This document shows positions 24,534 through 33,434 of a stretch of DNA of 64,000 bases, one piece after another. Source of the stretch: CAWCWN01 sp963799245 (GTDB taxonomy: Bacteria > Chloroflexota > Ktedonobacteria > Ktedonobacterales > Ktedonobacteraceae); NCBI GenBank assembly GCA_963799245.1, contig CAWCWN010000003.1, positions 434,001 through 498,000 on the forward strand, in the 5' to 3' direction. The stretch's first letter is position 1. Each line of letters opens with the position of its first letter. The position numbers were made by a program, and so were the translations under genes. The notes under the pieces were generated by a model. It saw only the letters and a program-made list of their open reading frames with translations. It had not been told where the DNA came from and searched no databases.

Positions 24534-25316
24534 TTAGCCCGCCTGGCGGGCGAGCCATGCCGGCAGATCCGCCAGGCGGGGCAGGATGGCATCAGGCCGC
24601 ACCCGCTGCAAGAGAGGTGAGTCGGCCTGGTGCTTACCGCTACACACCAGGATCGCCCGCATACCGGCCTGTTGAGCGCCAGCGATGTCGTTCTCGATAT
24701 CATCGCCCAGCATAATCACAGCCTCGGCCTCTCTATGCATTGAGCGTAGAGCCTGCTCAAAAAACGCTCGCTGCGGCTTACCCAGGACAATAGCCTCTTT
24801 ACCACTGGCAAGTTCCAGGGCACGCACATAGGGACCGCTATCCAGCCGCAAACCGTCACTCGCGCGCCAGTAAGTATTCATATGCATGGCCACCAGCTCG
24901 GCCCCCTGCATGAGCATGCGAAAAGCGGCATTCATCGCCTCATATGTCAGCAGCTCCTCCGCGCCGCCAATCACAACGACATCTGCGGCCGCATCCACAA
25001 GCTCGATGCCGGCAAAATCTGCCGCGCTATCGCCTTTGCTGAGCAGCCAGCAGCGCTTACCCGGAAAATGCTGGCGGATATAGGCCGCTGTAGCCACAGG
25101 AGCCGTCACGAGCTGCTCCTCAGCGAGTGGCAGGCCAATTCGCTGCAGGCGTTGCGCCAGGGTTTTGCGTGCCAGGGTCGTCGTATTTGTGACAAAACAG
25201 GTTGCATAGCCCTGCTGTTTCAGCCACGCCAGCGTTTCGGCCGCGCCTGCGATCGGCTGGAAGCCAATATGCAGCACGCCGTCAATATCCAGTAAAACTC
25301 CGCGCACCTCCGCCAT
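24534..25316 (-). CDS. HAD-IIA family phosphatase (NagD/LHPP-like)
   Basis: 260 residues. Motif I is LLDIDGVLHIG (D10 and D12), motif II is CFVTNTTTLARK, motif III is VLGKPQRAFF and motif IV is MLGDDIENDIAGAQQAG; the C2-type cap lies between. The family includes NagD, pyridoxal/phosphoglycolate phosphatases and LHPP; the closest pattern is the LHPP-like branch, with an N-terminal GVLLDIDGVL. All catalytic residues are present. It converges with prs across 31 bp. Confidence 0.9.
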   Translation of the reverse strand: MAEVRGVLLDIDGVLHIGFQPIAGAAETLAWLKQQGYATCFVTNTTTLARKTLAQRLQRIGLPLAEEQLVTAPVATAAYIRQHFPGKRCWLLSKGDSAADFAGIELVDAAADVVVIGGAEELLTYEAMNAAFRMLMQGAELVAMHMNTYWRASDGLRLDSGPYVRALELASGKEAIVLGKPQRAFFEQALRSMHREAEAVIMLGDDIENDIAGAQQAGMRAILVCSGKHQADSPLLQRVRPDAILPRLADLPAWLARQAG

Positions 25317-25574
25317 GGCTCACCCCTTCCCAGGGATTCTGCTAATCCGGCCTTCACGTTTCTCTTGCTCTACAACAAAGGAACATAATCCGCGTATTAC
25401 CAGTAAAATACGCGGGTTTGCGTATCTATGGGCTCGGTGTCAATAGTATATCTCCCTGCCAGGAATTGTTGCAAGCAGGTATTTCCTATAGGAGACTCTA
25501 CCCATACTATGACTTATTTGTTGCTGCTCCGTTTCAACAACACGGGGGGACTGATAGCAACAAGAAACGTCGGC
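25317..25574. other. Divergent intergenic region with a hairpin
   Basis: Upstream of the HAD-IIA gene on one strand and of the kinase-FHA gene on the other. CCGCGTATT (25390-25398) pairs perfectly with AATACGCGG (25407-25415) across 8 nt. There is no coding frame with a ribosome site. Confidence 0.45.
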
Positions 25575-25604
25575 ATGACATCAAGTAGTAATAGATGTTA
25601 TAAT
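25575..25604 (+). promoter_or_regulatory. Promoter of the kinase-FHA gene
   Basis: ATGACA (25575-25580), an 18-bp spacer and TATAAT (25599-25604), 35 bp before the ATG. Confidence 0.75.
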
Positions 25605-25638
25605 AGCCGCGAAGAGTAGCCTATCAGTTAGGAGTAGC

Positions 25639-26871
25639 ATGATGAACGGTGACATGATTGGTCGTGTTCTCAAAGGTCGATATAAGCTTATCGACGAAAG
25701 AGGACGGGGCAGTTTCGCGACCGTCTATGTTGCACGCGACACTGAGAATAACCATATCTATGCGGTCAAGGTCATGCACATTGAACTCTCGAATGATGGT
25801 GATTTGCTGGCTCGTTTCCAACGCGAGGCGCACATACATATGAACCTGAGCGATCCGCATGTCGTACGCATCGTCGATTACGGCAACGATAACAACATGC
25901 ACTTCATCGTCATGGAATATATTGACGGGCAAAACTTAAAGTACCATATGATCACTCATGGCCCTATGGAACCATTACGCGCGTTGAATTATACACGACA
26001 GATCGTCGAGGGATTGGAGACAGCCTATAAGCAGGGAGTGGTGCATCGTGATATCAAGCCACAAAATATTCTTATAAATGGCAAGGACGTTGTGAAAATC
26101 GTAGATTTTGGCCTGGCGCGCAGCCGTGAGACCGTCACGCTTACACAATCCAACGTATTTATGGGCACGGCCTACTACATCTCGCCTGAACAGGCGGAAA
26201 GTGGGCGCTCAGCAGACACGCGCTCTGATCTCTATTCCGTTGCGACCGTTTTGTTTGAGATGCTGGCCGGTAGCCCTCCCTTCGAGGGAGAGACGGCCGT
26301 GGACATTGTCATCAAGCATATGAATGAGAAAGTTCCTTCGCTTTGCCGTATCCGTCCGGACCTGCCCCTGGATATGGATATATTTATGCAGAAAGCGATG
26401 GCAAAATCGCCCGCGGATCGCTATCAAACTCCACAGGAGTTTATTGCAGCGCTCGAACAATTACAGGAACGTATCCAGGCTATGCCTCCGATGCAGCGCA
26501 TGCCAGAGCTCGGACACGAAGCAAGATCAGGAAATAGCGGGTCGGCTAAACCGCCGGTATCTCTCAAATCGGCGCGTCTTGTGGTTCTCTCCAGCGGACA
26601 ACCCATCGCCCTTGTGGGGGATTTAATGGTAGTGGGACGCCAGGATCCGATCCTGGGTATTTATCCAGAGATTAATCTAGCGGACAAGACGGTGGGACGA
26701 CGACATGCCTATCTGAGAAATCAGCAGGGCACCTACACCGTTGAGGACCTTAATGCGTTAAATAAGACTCGCCTAAATGGTGTAACCTTAACACCACACG
26801 AAGAACGTACGCTCAAAGATGGCGATATACTACGCTTTGGCAGTGTTGAGGTGCGTTTTGAAATGCGATAA
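25639..26871 (+). CDS. Serine/threonine protein kinase with C-terminal FHA domain
   Basis: 410 residues, soluble. The kinase spans 15-275 with a glycine loop (RGRGSFATVY), K44 in YAVKVMH, HRDIKPQN (D138), DFG (156-158) and YYISPEQAE. All catalytic residues are present. After a linker, an FHA fold (about 310-408) has VVGRQDP, GRRHAYLRN and LNGVTL, so it should read phosphothreonine. No membrane helix. It probably works with the FHA membrane protein and the second kinase downstream on the same strand. AGGAG precedes two adjacent ATG codons (25639 or 25642). Confidence 0.95.
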   Translation: MMNGDMIGRVLKGRYKLIDERGRGSFATVYVARDTENNHIYAVKVMHIELSNDGDLLARFQREAHIHMNLSDPHVVRIVDYGNDNNMHFIVMEYIDGQNLKYHMITHGPMEPLRALNYTRQIVEGLETAYKQGVVHRDIKPQNILINGKDVVKIVDFGLARSRETVTLTQSNVFMGTAYYISPEQAESGRSADTRSDLYSVATVLFEMLAGSPPFEGETAVDIVIKHMNEKVPSLCRIRPDLPLDMDIFMQKAMAKSPADRYQTPQEFIAALEQLQERIQAMPPMQRMPELGHEARSGNSGSAKPPVSLKSARLVVLSSGQPIALVGDLMVVGRQDPILGIYPEINLADKTVGRRHAYLRNQQGTYTVEDLNALNKTRLNGVTLTPHEERTLKDGDILRFGSVEVRFEMR

Positions 26872-26940
26872 AAAGGTGTTGAGTCGCACTGGGTCGCAGT
26901 GTAGAGGATATTCCTGGTGGATATCCCTGAGTGGATACAT

Positions 26941-26966
26941 GAGCGGTTGCTTGCACCCGCTCTTTT
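26941..26966 (+). terminator. Terminator between kinase-FHA and FHA genes
   Basis: GAGCGG (26941-26946) pairs with CCGCTC (26957-26962), followed by TTTT. The short U-run suggests partial termination. Confidence 0.6.
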
Positions 26967-26987
26967 ACGATCAGAGGGGTGAACGAC

Positions 26988-28220
26988 ATGAATGAGGTTG
27001 CGTTCATAGTTATTGCAGCGTTACCAGTAAACAAGTATGTACTAATTGGAGCCATCCTGGTCCTGGCCGTAGTTCTTCTGGGTGGGGGATTTATGCTTTT
27101 CCGTAACCCGGGCAAAAAGAGAGGTGGGGCAGGCAAGGCAGATGCCTCAGCCGGTAACGGAGCCGCAGGCTGGCAGTCGGGACAACAGCCTCAACAGGCC
27201 GCCTGGGGGCAGCAGCCTCAACAGGCCGCCTGGGGGCAGCAGCCTCAACAGGCCGCCTGGGGGCAGCAGCCTCAACAGGCCGCCTGGGGACAACCCCAGC
27301 AGGGCGACAGCTGGGGGGCGCAGAATCCCGCTTCGCAGCCCGGCGCCTGGGGGCAACCCGGCCAGCAGCCTCAACAGGCCGCCTGGGGCGCTCCTCCCCA
27401 GGCGGCAGGACAGCAGCCCGGCGCGTGGGGCGCTCCTCCCCAGCAACCACAGGCGAATGTCTGGGGCAATCCTACTTCCAACACGCCTTCAGGGGGCGCG
27501 GGCCAGGGAGCTAACCCGAATGCCTGGGGGGATGCTACTTTTATGCCCCAGCAGGCCGCACCGGCGGCTCAGGACGCCTGGGGGGGTCAGCCGCAAGCTC
27601 AAGCAGCTCCGGCCTGGGGCGCGCCTGCCCAATCGCAACCACAGGCGCCGACGGCATATGGTGGCGGCTCCGGTCAATCCTGGGGACAGGCCAACCAGCC
27701 CGCTGCTTCGCCAGACCCCTGGAATATGGGGGGACAACAGGCCCCCGCTCAACAGGGGTGGGGCCAACCCGCTCAACAACCTCCGGCTCCCGCTGCGGGC
27801 GTCAATCCCGCCATGCCCTCATGGCAACAGGGCCCGAACGCGGGGCAGGCCTTTGGCTCTCCGTTCGGGGGCAGCGAAAACGATAAGACCATGTTGCGCC
27901 CGAATAGCCCTATGGGCACGCTCGGCGTAGTTCGCGTTGAAGAGGGCAAAGAGCCCGGACGCGTCTACGAGGTGCGCAAAGATGAGCTGAGCATCGGCCG
28001 CAGTCGCGAGAGTGATATCTTCCTCGAAGATCTTGCCGTTTCACGCCTGCATGCCAAGATTCTCAACCTGGGCAATGGCAACTATGCCCTTAAAGATGAA
28101 GGTAGCGCCAACGGCACAAAGGTTAACGGGCAGCTGGTCAACAAGTACCAGACCTATCCACTGCAGGAGGGCGATAAAATCCAGCTGGGTCAGACGGTGC
28201 TAGTCTTCGCCAGGCGTTAA
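26988..28220 (+). CDS. Membrane-anchored FHA protein with Trp-Gly/Gln repeats
   Basis: 410 residues. A single N-terminal membrane helix (VLIGAILVLAVVLLGGGFML, about 16-37) is followed by a basic patch. About 250 residues of low-complexity Gln/Pro/Ala/Gly with regularly spaced Trp-Gly pairs come next, including four tandem 9-residue units PQQAAWGQQ. A C-terminal FHA domain (about 310-410) has LSIGRSRESDI, SRLHAKIL and ANGTKVNGQ. The FHA domain should bind a phosphothreonine partner, plausibly one of the flanking kinases. The ATG at 26988 has AGAGGGG 8 nt upstream. The repeat tract as a scaffold or phase-separating segment is speculation. Confidence 0.92.
   Translation: MNEVAFIVIAALPVNKYVLIGAILVLAVVLLGGGFMLFRNPGKKRGGAGKADASAGNGAAGWQSGQQPQQAAWGQQPQQAAWGQQPQQAAWGQQPQQAAWGQPQQGDSWGAQNPASQPGAWGQPGQQPQQAAWGAPPQAAGQQPGAWGAPPQQPQANVWGNPTSNTPSGGAGQGANPNAWGDATFMPQQAAPAAQDAWGGQPQAQAAPAWGAPAQSQPQAPTAYGGGSGQSWGQANQPAASPDPWNMGGQQAPAQQGWGQPAQQPPAPAAGVNPAMPSWQQGPNAGQAFGSPFGGSENDKTMLRPNSPMGTLGVVRVEEGKEPGRVYEVRKDELSIGRSRESDIFLEDLAVSRLHAKILNLGNGNYALKDEGSANGTKVNGQLVNKYQTYPLQEGDKIQLGQTVLVFARR
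27186..27293 (+). repeat. Four tandem 27-bp coding repeats
   Basis: Copies begin at 27186, 27213, 27240 and 27267, each starting CAGCCTCAACAGGCCGCCTG and encoding PQQAAWGQQ. A partial fifth copy starts at about 27366. The near-identity at DNA level indicates recent expansion by slippage. Confidence 0.95.
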
Positions 28221-28229
28221 TCAAACAGC

Positions 28230-28251
28230 AGGGCGCGAGGTCTCGTGCCCT
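28230..28251 (+). terminator. Hairpin after the FHA gene without U-run
   Basis: AGGGCGCGAG and CTCGTGCCCT form 10 pairs (one G-U) around GT. No T-run follows, so it may stabilise the 3' end and permit read-through to the next kinase gene. Confidence 0.4.
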
Positions 28252-28313
28252 GAGAGGATGAGGAGGAAGGGTGTAGAAGAAGACCGGCAGCGCTTCTTCG
28301 CCCCGCTAATATC

Positions 28314-29391
28314 TTGCAACAAGACGAACTGATCGGTGTCATGCTTGGAAACTATAGGATGCTGGCAATTCTAGGACAGGGCGGAATGGCGCGCGTCTAC
28401 AGGGCCTGTCAGGAAAACCTCGACCGGGAAGTTGCAGTCAAGGTTCTGCCTTCGTGGTTCGCTGCAGATCGCAACTTTGTTGAGCGGTTCAACCTGGAGG
28501 CTCGCCTTGTTGCCAGGCTCTCACACCCCAATATCGTCACAGTCCATGATGCCAGTGAGTATCAAGGCAACCTCTATATTGTCATGCAGCTGGTCGATGG
28601 CGGTACGCTCAGACAACGCCTCGACCAGCTGCTGGCCCTGGGCAAAACGATGGATATCATTGAAGCCAGGCCTATCTTCGCCCAACTTGCCAATGCCCTC
28701 TCCTATGCGCATGACAACGGAATTATTCACCGCGACATCAAACCAGTCAATGTCCTGATGGATCGCACAGGACGCCCTATCCTCTCGGACTTTGGCATCG
28801 CCAAAGTCCTTGCGAGCACAAAAGCCCTGACCCTGCAGGGCGCGGGGGTAGGCACGCCCGAATACATGTCTCCGGAACAGTGCCAGGGCGGCCCCGTTGA
28901 CGCACGCGCCGATATCTACGCCCTCGGCGTCATGCTGTACGAGGCCCTGACCGGCCGCCTTCCGTTTCTGGGCGACAACTATCCCGCCCTCGCCCACAGT
29001 CACATCTACGAACAACCGCCCCACCCCCTCGCGATCAAAGCGAGGCTCGATCCCGGCCGTAGCCCAGATCATCATCACAGCCATGATGAAAAATCCCCGG
29101 CAGCGCTACCAACGGGCCAGCGAGCTGGGGGAAGCATTAGAGCGAAGCGCTATGGTACCTTCAATGGCGGGGGTCGCACGTAGCAGTAGCGTGGAAGCAG
29201 CCGACATCAGCCGCATGGCCACCACACCTCTCTATCCCTGTCCGCAATGCTCGCAGTTCAACAAGCCGCATATGCGCTTCTGCACAAAATGCGGCTTCGC
29301 CCTGCACCAGTGCCAGGCATGCGGCCATCCTAATCCTGCGAGCAATCGCTTCTGCTCCAAATGTGGGCAGACGCTTCACATATATCAGTAA
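28314..29391 (+). pseudogene. Serine/threonine kinase with double zinc ribbon, one frameshift
   Basis: The kinase domain (residues 13-270) has GQGGMARVY, K43 in VAVKVLP, HRDIKPVN, SDFGIA and YMSPEQCQG. The frame ends early at 29183. Deleting one G at 29055/29056 restores AVAQIIITAMMKNPRQRYQ, the normal end of a kinase fold, then a C-terminal double zinc ribbon (CPQCSQ...CTKCG and CQACGH...CSKCG) ending at 29391. So the intended protein has about 358 residues. The start is a TTG at 28314 without a clear ribosome site, chosen because MQQDELIGVMLGNYRM matches the start of related kinases. Error or recent mutation cannot be told apart. The 3' end overlaps the convergent response regulator by 7 bp. 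Confidence 0.85.
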
Positions 29392-29867
29392 ACGAATTCA
29401 TCAGATTGGGGCGTTAAAATCCGCTCCATCACTTCGCGCTGCTGCTCCATGCGCTGAAAACGCAGAAGCGTGCGCTGCTCTGCGCTCAATGAAAGGATGG
29501 TATTGATACGCTCAACCAGCATACTGGGTTGGGTGGGCTTGGTCATGTACTCAATCGCCCCTTCCTCAAAGCCGTGGACCTGCTCTGTGATATGCGTTAA
29601 AGCGGTCAATATCAACACGGGTAAGGGAGGGGTTAAACGGTTTATACGCAGCCAGTTGAGAACTTCAAAACCGTCAACAGGCTGCATCATCAAATCCAGC
29701 ACCATCAGATGAGGGGAGAATTCTGCAATGCTCCGCATAGCCTCCTGGCCATTCGTCACACCACGCACCTCAAAACTCGCGAATTCCAAAAACACACATA
29801 ATACGCGTAAAATATCCTCATCATCCTCAACCACCAGGATCCTTGCTTTGTTTCCCGGACCATACAT
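29385..29867 (-). CDS. Response regulator, receiver domain only
   Basis: 160 residues. It begins MYGPGNKARILVVEDDEDI, with the acidic pair in VVEDDED, the phospho-acceptor Asp in MVLDLMM, the switch Thr in ILTALTH and the Lys in YMTKPTQ. No output domain is attached; a short helical tail follows. It probably acts by protein contact. The ATG at 29867 has AGGAGGTG; the in-frame GTG upstream lies inside that ribosome site. It follows its histidine kinase by about 40 bp, so the two form an operon. Confidence 0.93.
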   Translation of the reverse strand: MYGPGNKARILVVEDDEDILRVLCVFLEFASFEVRGVTNGQEAMRSIAEFSPHLMVLDLMMQPVDGFEVLNWLRINRLTPPLPVLILTALTHITEQVHGFEEGAIEYMTKPTQPSMLVERINTILSLSAEQRTLLRFQRMEQQREVMERILTPQSDEFVY

Positions 29868-29908
29868 CTTTTTCACCTCCTACCAGACTACATAGACCCT
29901 GCACGACC

Positions 29909-32053
29909 TCACTTGTAAGTACCTCCGGTCCTGCCTGTCACTTGACTATGATTTGAAGCCAGGGGAAAACGCACTTCTGCTATTGTTATATGTGTATCCT
30001 TACTGTGGCGCAGCACAAATTTACCCCCCAGATCACCAATAAGGTTTTTAATAAGCGAAAGACCTAAACCCTCACTACTCTCTTCCTCTCCCGCTTCCCA
30101 CTGCTTCAGGCGGCTGCCTGTATCAAGCACCTGTACAACGACCATCCCGTCCTCAGCAAAACCACGAATCGTCACCGTCCCCTTGGTCAGGCCCGCCATG
30201 CCATGCTTGATTGCATTCGACACCATCTCATTCAATACAAGCGCCAGAATCGTCACCGCCCGTGAAGGAATGACGATCGGGCATGGCTCCACCTCAAAGT
30301 GAATGCGCGTCTCTGGCGGCCGCAGGCTGGCATTCGCGACGCCCACAATTTTACGCGCTATATCCTCAACCCTCGCCTCACTTACGTCTTCGTGGGCGAG
30401 CAAGTCATGCGTCGCGGCCAGGCCCTGTACGCGATTCACGCTTTCAGCGAGCGTGTTGCGCACCTCGGGTGATTTCGTCCGCCTGCGCTGTAAAGAGAGA
30501 ATACCCGCGACCGTGGCCAGGTTGTTTTTTACGCGGTGGTGCAATTCGCGCAGCAGTGCCGATTTTAGTTCCAGGCCCCTGCGTGTCTCCTCGTACAGGC
30601 GCGCATTCTCGATGGCAATGGCAGCCTCATTGGCGAAGGTGATGACAAGCTGCATCTGCTCCTGCGAGAGTGTATGGCGGTGGTTACTGTATATGCAGAT
30701 ACAGCCGAGCACCTTGCGCTTGACCTGCAACGGCACGCATAATACCGAGTGAACCTCGGCAGAAATGCCTGGATCCTTGGCAAGAAAGCATTTTTCGTCT
30801 GCATGGAAGCAATCCACAGCCATACTCGGGCGCCCCGTTTGCACGGTGCGCCCGGCGCAGCACTGGCCTACTCCCAGCTGAAGATTCCGTACTAAGGCAG
30901 TATTTAAACCATAATGAGATACAACATGCAAGTGCTGCTTGTCCGGATCCAGTTCAAAGATACATGAGCGTTCGGCCCCAGACAGGTGCACGGCCTGGGT
31001 GGTAATGATCTGCAGAACCTCATCCAGGTCGAGCGTCGAGGCGATAATCGAAGAGACACGGTGGATCGTCGCAAGCTCATGCACTTTACGGCGCAGTTGC
31101 TCATCAGTCTGCTCATAAAGTCGACCGTTCTCGATATTGATCGCTACAATACCGGCAACAACCTCTAAAAAGTTCTGCTCCGAGCTGGTAAAGTCGCGCG
31201 GCTCGCTTGATTGTACGCTGATGACCCCTATAAGACGCACGGTACTGCCAAAGAAGATGACCGGAATTGCCATTAAACCATGATACTCGCTGCTATAGGT
31301 GCGCACCTCTGTGGAAAAGTGAGGATCAGCCAGGGCATCATGCACGAGTAAATGACGTCCCTTATCAGCCACCCAGCCGCTATACCCCTCCCCAAGACGC
31401 AGCGTAAAGTGCATACCCCCCAGCGGGCGCGGACCATTCGTGGCACGTAGGGTCAACATACGCTGCAGTTCATCGTAGAAAAAGATGGTGCACAACTTAA
31501 CCTGCAGCTCCTCTGCGACCACCTTGGTGATGATCTCCAAAGTTTGATCCAGGTCCATCGTCGAATTGCTCACGCCATTGATACGCTGCAGCGCCAGGAA
31601 ACGCTGCTCAAGCTGCAGAGCGAGCGTGCTGCGTTCGCTGGAGGCTTGATCGATCACGTTCTGATAGCCACGGGTCAGAGCAAGCACGCAGGAGGATTGT
31701 AATTGATACATATGCGTGGTTGCTTCAAGGAGTAAAGCCGACCGTTCTTCCTCGTCCGGCAGGGGTATAGAGCGAAAGATATCGTTTATCTCGAGTGCCA
31801 GCGCATCGATGTAGCGTTGCAGGCCCTGCAAGCGGGCGTCTAATTTTCCCCCCTGCCCTGCCAGCCAGCGGCCGGACAACTCAAAGCGTTCAAAGAGCGC
31901 AGGGTCATCATTGCCGATAAGTCCGTAGAGCAATAACCATGCATCACTACCCTCTTCCGGCCCATAACTATCACCTGAGACACGTTGTAAGCAGACGCGC
32001 AGCCTGGCAGCATATTGCGCTAGTAACTGTTCTACCTTGCTACGATATATCAT
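29909..32053 (-). CDS. GAF-domain sensor histidine kinase (HisKA_2 type)
   Basis: 714 residues, no membrane helix. A helical N-terminal region (1-165) precedes two GAF domains (about 170-315 and 345-490). The dimerisation/phosphoacceptor segment is RELHHRVKNNLATVAGILSLQ near 510, then a HATPase_c domain with LNEMVSNAIKHG (N box), LDTGS (G1) and EGLGLSLIKNL (G2). HisKA_2 kinases are often paired with single-domain regulators, as here. The GAF domains may bind a small ligand or chromophore; the second has FELD and several Cys, but no ligand can be named. AGGAA precedes the ATG. Confidence 0.93.
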   Translation of the reverse strand: MIYRSKVEQLLAQYAARLRVCLQRVSGDSYGPEEGSDAWLLLYGLIGNDDPALFERFELSGRWLAGQGGKLDARLQGLQRYIDALALEINDIFRSIPLPDEEERSALLLEATTHMYQLQSSCVLALTRGYQNVIDQASSERSTLALQLEQRFLALQRINGVSNSTMDLDQTLEIITKVVAEELQVKLCTIFFYDELQRMLTLRATNGPRPLGGMHFTLRLGEGYSGWVADKGRHLLVHDALADPHFSTEVRTYSSEYHGLMAIPVIFFGSTVRLIGVISVQSSEPRDFTSSEQNFLEVVAGIVAINIENGRLYEQTDEQLRRKVHELATIHRVSSIIASTLDLDEVLQIITTQAVHLSGAERSCIFELDPDKQHLHVVSHYGLNTALVRNLQLGVGQCCAGRTVQTGRPSMAVDCFHADEKCFLAKDPGISAEVHSVLCVPLQVKRKVLGCICIYSNHRHTLSQEQMQLVITFANEAAIAIENARLYEETRRGLELKSALLRELHHRVKNNLATVAGILSLQRRRTKSPEVRNTLAESVNRVQGLAATHDLLAHEDVSEARVEDIARKIVGVANASLRPPETRIHFEVEPCPIVIPSRAVTILALVLNEMVSNAIKHGMAGLTKGTVTIRGFAEDGMVVVQVLDTGSRLKQWEAGEEESSEGLGLSLIKNLIGDLGGKFVLRHSKDTHITIAEVRFPLASNHSQVTGRTGGTYK

Positions 32054-32386
32054 GTATGTTCCTAACCCAGCCAGCTACTCTACCACGCACATTTATTAAG
32101 AAGCGTCAGCCCGAAACCTCACTCCACACACTATACCTTGCAATCTAATTGTAGATGAGCAAGCTATCTCTGTCAAGCTGTTATCCAAAGTGGTAATAAT
32201 ATCCCTGTGTGCCGGGCTCGGCTGAAAGCAGGCAGATATCAGGCATAGGCAATTTAGGAAGGCTCATTACTCTCAATACCATCATTCGTTAAGTAAAGTA
32301 TGACCCGCTCATACCTATTGTTGTATGTTTTATAGACGAAAGCGCGGAATGTTTGCATAGGGAAATACTACTAAGGAACATAGGTT
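32054..32386. other. 333-bp divergent intergenic region
   Basis: Between the histidine kinase (minus) and the zinc-ribbon gene (plus). I see no convincing promoter pair, hairpin or reading frame. AAGGA at about 32373 is the ribosome site of the plus-strand gene. Confidence 0.4.
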
Positions 32387-33307
32387 ATGCAATGCGCCAA
32401 TTGTGGGCTACCACTCTCACCAGACAAAACATTGAGCAATTGCCCCCGCTGCCAGAGGCCTCTGGCAGCGGGATCCTGGCAGGCGCTACAAAATGCATCA
32501 TTCCAACCATCCTCCACCCCACAGTGGGCCAGCGCTTCGCTCCAAGAGCAGCAGGACTTTGTCAATGCGCCGCCATCCGGCCAGCTGCAACAACCGCCTC
32601 CAGGCTCATCCCGGCTATCAACACCTGCACCCCTGGCATCACATCCCTACGGCAGCAGCGCTCCATATACGACATCCAACCAGGCGACCGGCCCGATGTA
32701 TCCCCTCTCTGGCGCGAACATTCGCCCACAGATGCCACGAACAAGTAATATAGGTTTCGTCCTCGCTGGCCTGTGTGTCTTCGCAGGCGCGCTTATCCTC
32801 GTCTTTGTCTATTTTATGGCCCTGGCCCTGCCCTCGGCCCCACCGCCAAATAGCACATTTACGGGTACGGCCCAGGCTACGACGCCCCGCAACGCCGCCA
32901 GCACTCCTGCTGCCGCCGCACCTACTCCCACGGTCATCCCTTCGCCCACCATGAACGGCAGTGCAGGAGCACAATATATCGATAATCCTCAGATGGCCAG
33001 CGCGGTCAATTTCAATACCGCTCAGCCCTTGCAGGCCACCACGACCTTTAAAACCAATCAGAAGGTCTACGTCACCTTCAACCTTCATCCCGCCGGCAGA
33101 AATGGAGCCGTATGCCTCTACTGGTACCTGGATAAGAAATTTATCGCCCAGTATCCTTTCCCGGTCACCCCTAACGATCAAGCAGGTTATTCTTATGCCG
33201 TCTACGGGGGAGCAGGGCCGGCCTCCGTCGAGATCTACTGGGCCAGTACCACTGCCTGTGGCGATAAAATCCTGGCCCAAAAAGTTCAATTTACCGTCAC
33301 TGCCTAA
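32387..33307 (+). CDS. Zinc-ribbon membrane protein with extracytoplasmic domain, paralog A
   Basis: 306 residues, family not recognised. An N-terminal zinc ribbon (MQCANCGLPL...NCPRCQ) is followed by a Pro/Ser/Gln-rich linker (to about 120), one membrane helix (GFVLAGLCVFAGALILVFVYF), a Thr/Pro/Ala-rich stalk and a C-terminal domain of about 110 residues. That domain starts DNPQMASAVN and ends VQFTVTA, with YVTFNLHP and VEIYWAS between. It aligns with the end of the next gene. The topology predicts a cytoplasmic zinc ribbon and an outside beta-rich domain. AGGA 9 nt before the ATG. Confidence 0.82.
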   Translation: MQCANCGLPLSPDKTLSNCPRCQRPLAAGSWQALQNASFQPSSTPQWASASLQEQQDFVNAPPSGQLQQPPPGSSRLSTPAPLASHPYGSSAPYTTSNQATGPMYPLSGANIRPQMPRTSNIGFVLAGLCVFAGALILVFVYFMALALPSAPPPNSTFTGTAQATTPRNAASTPAAAAPTPTVIPSPTMNGSAGAQYIDNPQMASAVNFNTAQPLQATTTFKTNQKVYVTFNLHPAGRNGAVCLYWYLDKKFIAQYPFPVTPNDQAGYSYAVYGGAGPASVEIYWASTTACGDKILAQKVQFTVTA

Positions 33308-33434
33308 AAATGCGGTGGAAGATCATCTTGGCAGAAAAATCGAAGCATGATATGCTAACAGTGCATTGTCAACATATTCGCTTTCCGGCCTCTGGAAAGG
33401 CGAAATTACATAGCTCTTTTCAGGAGAACTAATC

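Noticed and set aside
27186..27293. Possible CRISPR array
   Set aside because: The 27-bp units are directly adjacent with no spacers and code for PQQAAWGQQ in frame; no cas genes nearby.
27082..27930. 282-codon open frame inside the FHA gene
   Set aside because: A by-product of the low-stop repeat tract in another frame; its translation is Arg/Pro repeats.
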